64,000 bases of DNA, from the NCBI GenBank assembly GCA_028753945.1, contig JAPNXP010000014.1, positions 434,001 through 498,000 on the forward strand. Reading direction: 5' to 3'. Source of the DNA: Hexactinellida sp. DTS-2022 (Eukaryota; Porifera; Hexactinellida). Under the pieces are notes generated by a model. That model was not told where the DNA came from, searched no databases, and saw only the letters and a list, made by a program, of their open reading frames with translations. Shown one piece after another: positions 58,241 through 64,000 of the stretch (positions are counted from its first letter, which is position 1; each line of letters begins with the position of its first letter). The translations under genes were made by a program, and so were the position numbers.

Positions 58241-58760
58241 TTAGTAGTATTTTGTTTATTAGTAGTATTTTACGGATTATTAAAACTGTTAAAATCGAGT
58301 TTGCAAAACAAAATCTGAAAATTTATTAGATAATGTACAAAGAAATTTAGAATGTTAGTTAGTAGTATTTTGTGTATTAGTAGTATTTTACGGATTATTA
58401 AAACTGTTAAAATCAAGTTTGCAAAACAAAATCTGAAAATTTATTAGATAATGTACAAAGAAATTTAGAATGTTAGTTAGTAGTATTTTGTGTATTAGTA
58501 GTATTTTACGGATTATTAAACTGTTAAAATAGTATTTGCAAAACAAAATCTGAAAAATACATTATTTTATTAGACAAGAAATTTTGAATGTTAGTTACTA
58601 TTTATTAGTATTTTACGAATTATTAATTAAACTTTAGAAAATAGTATTTTGCAAAAAACAAAATCTTAAAAATTAGTATTTTATTACACACTACAATTGA
58701 TTGAATTTAGAACGTTAGTTAGTAATTATTGTTTAGTATAGTATTTACGATTATCATACT
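58218..58760. repeat. Tandem repeat of about 117 bp seeded by the MRM1 stop region
   Basis: Units begin near 'aatttagaatgttagttag', first as the last MRM1 codons and stop, then at about 58345 and 58463, with worn copies to about 58720. The unit middle is 'ttttacggattattaaaact'. No ORF. Confidence 0.85.
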
Positions 58761-58867
58761 TATAAAAAAACAAAAAATAAATCTGAAAATGAAATATTTG
58801 ATTATACAATGTTACTCAATAAAATCGGTTATCAGCTCAACTACAGTCATACATTCCAACTACCCAC

Positions 58868-60148
58868 TTATGTAACCATGAAAGCATCAATAACATCTCC
58901 ATCCTCTAAGCCATAATCCTGCAACGAATCCGACAATTCCATTGGATCGCCGTCAAATTGTAACCTGAACTTTGAAGGTGTTAGTTCTTTAGATTCACAA
59001 ATTTGCGTTAAAATTCCTTTTAAATCTGCGGTTAATGGTGCCATTATTTGTACTAGCCCGCCTAAATTTTTCGCGAATTGTATTTTAATTTTGATTTTAG
59101 GTTCGTGTGTTTTTACCGGCGAAATAAATCCAGTTGAAAGTACAATTGCATCTAAAATCGCATTTTCGTCTAAATTTAAAATTGTGAGATTATCTGTAGG
59201 AAGTATGGTCTCATCTTGATGAGTTAACAAAATTTGTTTCGGACTAATTTCAAGTTTTTTCGCGAGTTTTTCAATCGTTTCCGAGAATGGTGTATCTTGT
59301 TTCATTTGAAAAGAATACACATTTCTTTCACATTTTATTCTAACTGAATATTCATTTGAAATACTCCGATTTACGATTATTTCGTCACATTCTAACAAAG
59401 ATGTATCTTTCTGTATAAAATCGTATTTTTTAGTTATTTCATCGATTTCGCTTTTTTCAGTTGTATTCTTACCCGAACGAATTCGTTTTGGTGATGTAAG
59501 CAAAACCTCTAAATCGGTGTCCCCAGGTGAAAAGGTGTTGGTTCCATTTAAGAAGTCATTACTCTCAATTGTTCCATCTTCATTTAATATTTCAATTCCC
59601 AAATCATACTTGTCGATAAGTGTATTAATATTTTGTCGCTTTTTACTTCTATAGTAAGTACTTTGGTATGGATTCCTGTCGATTTCAGTCTCAAAATTTG
59701 GTTCGTTATTAATCATTTCTTTATTAATAGGAGAAATGTGTTTGTCTGAAAAGGAATTTGAAGTGTTATTATAAATAAATAAATCTTGTGTGTCAATAGA
59801 AGCAATTTTTGCTAAAGATAAAGCATTTTTTTTTGGTCGTTTCGGTCTGCTATTCGGATTTGGAACTCTTTTTGGGATAATTGTACGGGAAAATATTTCA
59901 TCTTTTTGTGTTTGGGAATTTGATTGTGTTTCTTTCGGTATTTCGATTTCGTTTTTAGTACGAATACTATTTGTAGATTCCTGCTTAACTTTAAGTTGTT
60001 CGATAAGTTCTTGTTTAATTTTTAACTGTTCGTTTGTTATTGTTTGTTCTGAGTTAATTATTTCTTGTTTCACTTTTTCTTGTTTCACTTTCAAAAGGGA
60101 TTGGATTTCTTCCAATTTCACTCTCTTTATTTCGTTATTTTCAGACAT
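58868..60148 (-). CDS. NFATC2IP: NFATC2IP/Rad60-like protein with SUMO-like domains
   Basis: Intronless, 426 residues from the ATG at 60148 (the longer upstream frame reads through a MITE). The C-terminus is a SUMO-like domain (KIKIQFAKNLGGLVQI ... FRLQFDGDPMELSDSLQDYGLEDGDVIDAFMVT), preceded by a second ubiquitin-like domain from about VRIKCERNVYSF, the arrangement of NIP45/Rad60/Esc2 proteins. Known members bind Ubc9 through the last domain and promote genome stability; NIP45 also modulates NFAT. Residues 1-60 hold five psi-K-x-E sumoylation consensus sites (VKLE, VKQE, VKQE, IKQE, VKQE) in a repetitive helical stretch. A Lys/Arg-rich nuclear signal (RPKRPKK) follows. Confidence 0.85.
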   Translation of the reverse strand: MSENNEIKRVKLEEIQSLLKVKQEKVKQEIINSEQTITNEQLKIKQELIEQLKVKQESTNSIRTKNEIEIPKETQSNSQTQKDEIFSRTIIPKRVPNPNSRPKRPKKNALSLAKIASIDTQDLFIYNNTSNSFSDKHISPINKEMINNEPNFETEIDRNPYQSTYYRSKKRQNINTLIDKYDLGIEILNEDGTIESNDFLNGTNTFSPGDTDLEVLLTSPKRIRSGKNTTEKSEIDEITKKYDFIQKDTSLLECDEIIVNRSISNEYSVRIKCERNVYSFQMKQDTPFSETIEKLAKKLEISPKQILLTHQDETILPTDNLTILNLDENAILDAIVLSTGFISPVKTHEPKIKIKIQFAKNLGGLVQIMAPLTADLKGILTQICESKELTPSKFRLQFDGDPMELSDSLQDYGLEDGDVIDAFMVT

Positions 60149-60163
60149 TAAATATACTATTGA

Positions 60164-60339
60164 TATACAGTAGACTCTCGTTAATAGGAACACGAATAAG
60201 GAAATATCGGTTAAGGAGTACAAGTTTTATTCCCCTAGCCTATACAAATGCATGCAAGTGACTCCGGTTAAAACCAATTCCGGATAATACGAACATAATT
60301 CGACGGTCCCCTGGTGTTCCTATTAACAGAGTCTACTAT
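60164..60339. mobile_element. MITE family A abutting the NFATC2IP-like start
   Basis: Ends TACAGTAGACTCTCGTTAATA and 'aacagagtctactata'; it begins about 16 bp upstream of the ATG. Confidence 0.9.
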
Positions 60340-60445
60340 ATATTACAAAAATAAATATTCGATTATTCTCAATTCCTCAAACACAAATACTAATAAGCTT
60401 AAAATACTAATTTTACCTTAAAGCCGATAATCCAAAAATACAAAT

Positions 60446-62953
60446 CTACTGTTGATTACACAGATTAGGAGATTGTGTTATCTGTGATAAATCTGGTAAA
60501 GAAGGATTGTCCACCAAACAAGAGGGGGGGTTTCCCAAACCCTGTAACTCCTGAACTAATCTCAGAACTTTCTCTTGTCTCTGTGACTGTTGCTGTTGTG
60601 AGTCTGTTTCTGAGGTAGATTCGTATTCTTTGCAGATCTCTTGCATTATAACAAACTGACGGGAATATCTAGACAGAAGGAAATATAATAAATACTGTTA
60701 TAACTAGGACATTATCTACTGTATAGTGTATTATACAGCTATTTGTAAATATGCTCCTAATCCTGGTCTGATTTAATTTTCATACGCCTAAATCACTGTA
60801 TAGAAACAATAGATTTGTTCTTATGGCAAATTATTCACTAAACTACTTAGACTAAGTAAAACAAAAGTAAACGAAAATGCGTTCGCCTTATCCTGAATTC
60901 GTATTAACAAATATCATTTGTAATGAAAAGGCTTTGAAGGGGACTGAAATAATGTTCCTATTAACGAGGTTCTACTGTAATTAGTTTTGTTAGTTTAAAT
61001 AAAAGGCCCTGGATGTTACTATTAAATGCAAATATTAACAAATAACTAAAGTAAACAACAACAACAATTAACCTCTTTCTATCTTCCTCACTTAACACCT
61101 CCTCATCTAAATACTTTGGATACTGCAAACACAGATCTCTCATTGGTTCATACAACACTTCTTCTGACAACAAATCCCCCATTAACTCTTTAACCATTCC
61201 CAACATTTGTTGACCTCCTTCCTCCAAGCACATTCCACTTCCCTTTGCCGTTGCTAGGTTCTTATTCAAGTCCTGTATTGTATCATCCATGGTTCTTATA
61301 GTGGCACAGCTGGGAATCTTATTGGTCGGTGGGAATTGAGGATTAAGCATAGCGGATGAACCGAATAAGTCTCCCTATTTAAATAGGAACTATAATATGG
61401 AACTATAAATCCAAATATATGATTAAAACTCTGTTTGTTTCATAAACAAATACAAAGTACAGTCGACTCCGCTTAATAGACTCACCTTGGGACCCGGTTA
61501 CTTTGACCCGATTAAGCGGAGAAATCTATAAACCGAAAATATTTTAAGCCAAAATGTAATTCCGTCCTATAAATCTTGTGAAATTTTGACCCCATTAAGC
61601 GGAGAAATCTATTAACCGGTGCTCTATTAAGCGGAGTTGACTGAAGTTTAATTGATTGCTTTGTGAGAATAAATTTGAGAAGGAATTTAGAGTGTAAGAA
61701 TAAAAAACTAATTCGCTGTTGTAAATTGTATATATACTCTGAGTATGTCACAGGTGTTCACATAAGTGGAACTATAGACTATACAGAGAATAACACCTGC
61801 TACAAACATCTGCTATTCTGTCTGCTGCAACAGTAGCACGAAAAGTATAAATACAGTAAAGTTGTGAGATCTAAAATAGATGCTCTTATTGAAGCGACAG
61901 TGGCTCCAATAAGAGCATTTACTTCTTAACCGTGTTCTCCTATTAACGAGAGTCTATATTTTATAAGAGAATCCTTATATAGAGCTGAGCTCTAGTAGAG
62001 TTCAGATTTTTCCCATACTAAAAGGCCAGGCTTACTTTCTAAAGGTCAATTCCAAACTCTGGGAAAAAATGACCTTTCTCAGTGCCTGAATACACATACT
62101 GAAAAACTGAACTCTACTAGAGCTGAGCTCTATATAAGTTATTTGTTTTTATAAACTTACTTCTATCCCTTGCATGTCAAACATTTCCGGCAGCTTTTGT
62201 TCTAACTCTTTTGAGAATGTTTCGTATTCCTTGATAAGGTCTTTCCCTAGGATTCCTTCCATCATAGAATTCAGCTCTTCGAGGCTGGCGGGATCTAATG
62301 CGTCTGTTAGTAAAGAGTTACATTCCTGGGGGACAGAATCGTCGCTATGCTGTGTATCTGTTTTGGGAATTGGCTTTGATGGAGTGTCATAGTCTAATAA
62401 CGCATCTTCTAAGAGACCGTCTAATTCCGTATCTTCTATCAAGCCTATAATAATATATATACAGTCAGGTCTGCTTATTATGAACATTCAAGGGATCAAC
62501 AAATGTGTTCATAATAGAGATACTTCATAATAAGCGAACTCAACTTAATACAAACACTATATATGTTGTTAAATTGGGACCATAGGGCTTGTTCATAATA
62601 AAAAACTGCATATTTAAGCAGACGAAATCTTGTTCATAATAAGCAGACCTGACTGTATAAATATGTGTGAAAATAATAACCGTATTTACATAGAATAAAC
62701 TTGTTAATTGAACTCTCGTTAATAGGAACACGGATAAGGTAAATATCGGTTAAGGAGTACAAGGTTTAATTCCCATAGCCTATACAAATGCATGCAAGTG
62801 ACTCCGGTTAATACGAATTCCGGATAATACGAACATATTTCGACGGTCCCCTGGTGTTCCTATTAACAGAGTCTACTGTAGATACAACGTTTGACAATTG
62901 GAATGTAATTATTTACCTTCTATTTTGCCTTTCTCTTGATTTCCTTCTGCCAT
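60446..62953 (-). CDS. PEX19: Peroxisomal biogenesis factor 19, four exons
   Basis: Minus-strand exons 62953-62917, 62444-62161, 61374-61073 and 60668-60446 join in phase: 846 nt, 281 residues (human 299). Exon 1-2: MAEGNQEKGKIEG then LIEDTELDGLLEDALLDYD, matching the human LEELLESALDDFD PEX3-binding segment. Exon 3: MVKELMGDLLSEEVLYEPMRDLCLQYPKYL, matching human IMQNLLSKDVLYPSLKEITEKYPEWL. Exon 4: QFVIMQEICKEYES and LRLVQELQGLGNPP, matching SVMCKICEQFE and LDLMQQLQDLGHPP. The protein ends CNQQ, a Cys four residues from the end like the farnesylated CLIM of human PEX19. It is the cytosolic chaperone and receptor for peroxisomal membrane proteins. Introns hold A, B, D, M and R elements. Confidence 0.93.
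60722..60800. mobile_element. Family M fragment, inverted
   Basis: 'agtgtattatacagctattt' to 'catacgcctaaatcac'; PEX19 intron 3. A worn A fragment follows to about 60980. Confidence 0.65.
61455..61648. mobile_element. MITE family B, long form
   Basis: Begins 'gtacagtcgactccgctta', ends 'aagcggagttgactga'. PEX19 intron 2. Confidence 0.85.
61983..62138. mobile_element. Hairpin element R
   Basis: 'gagctgagctctagtagagt' at the left is inverted at the right ('actctactagagctgagctc'), with inner inverted arms. It ends about 23 bp from the PEX19 exon 2 donor. Single copy here. Confidence 0.75.
62459..62658. mobile_element. MITE family D
   Basis: Ends TACAGTCAGGTCTGCTTATTA and 'ataagcagacctgactgta'. 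PEX19 intron 1. Confidence 0.9.
62705..62881. mobile_element. MITE family A
   Basis: From 'ttgaactctcgttaatagg' to 'aacagagtctactgta'; 36 bp from PEX19 exon 1. Confidence 0.85.
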
Positions 62954-63251
62954 AAAAAAACAACTCTAAATTTGTAAATATTTGTCAGTAAATAAGACAT
63001 GTAAACAACTAGAAAGTATCATTATAAACACAAATATTTGCCATTTTATTAACTGAATAGTAATTAATATTTCCAATAATCAATAGTTGAAACCAGTTAT
63101 TTTTATCCAACATAATTTGTGAATTTCTTAATTAAAAGGAAATTATTCCTAAATTAAACAACTTTTTAGCTTACTAAAGGTGATAACTATTTCATTCTCG
63201 AAAGCATATTTTGTTGCCTGTTAATTAACAACAAATAGCTATTAATATTAA

Positions 63252-63427
63252 TACAGTCGACTCCGCTTAATAGAGTCACCTCGGGACCAGGTTGCTTTTA
63301 CCCGATAAAGCGGAGAAATCTATTAACCGAAACTATAATTCCGTCCTATAAATCCTGTGAAATTTTGACCGCATTAAGCGGAGAAATCTAATAACCGGTG
63401 GCTCTATTAAGCGGAGTCGACTGTATA
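63252..63427. mobile_element. MITE family B, long form
   Basis: Ends TACAGTCGACTCCGCTTAATA and 'aagcggagtcgactgta'. It lies between PEX19 and the last gene. Confidence 0.9.
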
Positions 63428-63542
63428 TAACAAATAGTCAAATTTAATACGAAACGAATTCTCCATTAGCTCACAGCTACAGATTCTAAAATGGAATTAA
63501 TTAAAAAAAGCAATTTGTTAAAATTATAATCCGTATACAAAC

Positions 63543-64000
63543 TCAATTATTTTGAGTGAATATTTTCTTTCTTTTCAAACGTTTTAACTTCCGGTCGCGA
63601 GGTTTAACTATTTTATAAGCGGAAGCACTTTCAGTTTGTTCTTCAAACGGGTAACTATTCGGAAGCTGAGGATGATATCGAGATGAACATCCATGGTACA
63701 AAAACTCATTTTGTAACAGTGATACTCTTTCTGTAACTTTTGGTTGAATTCGTTGAGTAATCGATTCGTATTTCGGTGGAATTGGTGATTCAAATGTTTC
63801 GCCATAATTCTGATCATTATTATTGTTATTATTTACAATACTACTGCCATTGATAGGCAACCTCAAATCGATAAATTCTTGTTCAGAATTGAAATATTGT
63901 AATTGTGGCAATTCATGCCCAATTCTTCCAGTGGTGAAATGATTATATTCAACAGGTGACATCGGTTCAATACTAACACCTTTTCCTCGCAATTCATAAA
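63543..64000 (-). CDS. C-terminus of an unrecognised protein (runs off the window)
   Basis: Open from the window edge to a stop at 63543, about 152 residues. Hydrophilic, with an Asn run (NNNNNN), PIPPKYESIT, and a strongly basic end (RDRKLKRLKRKKIF). PPKY could act as a PPxY-type WW-domain ligand, but that is only a motif match. No membrane segment and no recognised domain. The true start and any upstream exons are outside the window; the first Met-like position is not the start because the frame stays open upstream. Confidence 0.6.
   Translation of the reverse strand, partial: YELRGKGVSIEPMSPVEYNHFTTGRIGHELPQLQYFNSEQEFIDLRLPINGSSIVNNNNNNDQNYGETFESPIPPKYESITQRIQPKVTERVSLLQNEFLYHGCSSRYHPQLPNSYPFEEQTESASAYKIVKPRDRKLKRLKRKKIFTQNN

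Noticed and set aside
60149-60223. Longer N-terminus for the NFATC2IP-like protein
   Set aside because: The extra residues are encoded almost entirely by the end of a family A MITE; the ATG at 60148 gives a natural start.

Overview
This window is animal nuclear DNA from an AT-rich, compact genome. The metazoan assignment rests on a tensin, an RNF207-type RING/B-box protein, a PACC1 (TMEM206) proton-gated chloride channel, a cation-dependent mannose-6-phosphate receptor, a COMMD5, an NDR kinase, a CHEK2 and a secreted Ig/TSP1/PLAC protein. Short GT..AG introns, frequent 'tatag' acceptors and many small foldback elements fit a non-bilaterian such as a sponge, possibly a glass sponge. That placement is inference only. 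I saw no tRNA, rRNA, CRISPR or prokaryotic signal.

Layout. 1-1.3 kb: repeats only. 1.3-6.2 kb: DPH6, a 5'-incomplete MFSD9-like transporter and SLC35E1. 7.1-11.5 kb: a seven-exon M6PR hidden among GTTT/AAAC arrays. 11.9-14.9 kb: an unrecognised five-exon gene with a 66-bp minisatellite in intron 2. 15.0-16.4 kb: PACC1. 17.3-20.3 kb (-): an intronless tensin with an EEA1-like N-terminal zinc finger. 21.3-23.5 kb: COMMD5 and mRPL20. 23.9-26.4 kb (-): NDR kinase. 27.4-28.5 kb (-): an OST-alpha-like protein. 30.2-34.3 kb: the Ig/TSP1/PLAC protein. 34.8-38.5 kb (-): two tandem mitochondrial IF2 genes. 38.8-53.4 kb: a 19-exon RNF207 whose introns hold PTPDC1 and CHEK2 on the opposite strand. 53.8-55.9 kb (-): a CNG-like channel. 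56.3-58.2 kb: mRPL41 and MRM1. 58.9-63.0 kb (-): NFATC2IP-like and PEX19. 63.5-64.0 kb (-): the C-terminus of an unknown protein.

Gene architecture is two-sided. About fourteen genes are single uninterrupted ORFs. Seven others (M6PR, the unknown gene, PACC1, mRPL20, NDR kinase, RNF207, PEX19), and probably the MFSD9-like gene, are split into short exons whose reading phases I could join by hand. Many ORFs longer than 60 codons in repeats are artefacts of transposon or microsatellite sequence.

Space between genes and inside introns is filled by small non-autonomous terminal-inverted-repeat elements. I use these letters: A (words like GTTAATACGAAC), B (CCGCTTAATAGAG), C (CGTTATAACGAA), D (TCTGCTTATTATGAACA), E (GGATATAAGAACA), H (GTACGTACTAACCGAG), I (AATAACGGACAA), J (CTAATAGCAAG). 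All begin CAGT, sit in TA, and carry a core close to GGGACC. Other families are L (TATCGGCCAACACCTTTT), M (AGGAGCG), N (GTCGGCACAGCTGTAATTTT), O (AACCGGTTTTTTCTAACC), P (CGTTACGTAACG), Q and R (single hairpins), and a 789-bp foldback. Nested copies give direct evidence of target duplications.

Functional themes: mitochondrial translation (two IF2 genes, mRPL20, mRPL41, MRM1), membrane transport and sorting (M6PR, SLC35E1, MFSD9-like, OST-alpha-like, PACC1, CNG, PEX19), and phosphorylation signalling (tensin, NDR kinase, PTPDC1, CHEK2). Nothing indicates operon-like coregulation.
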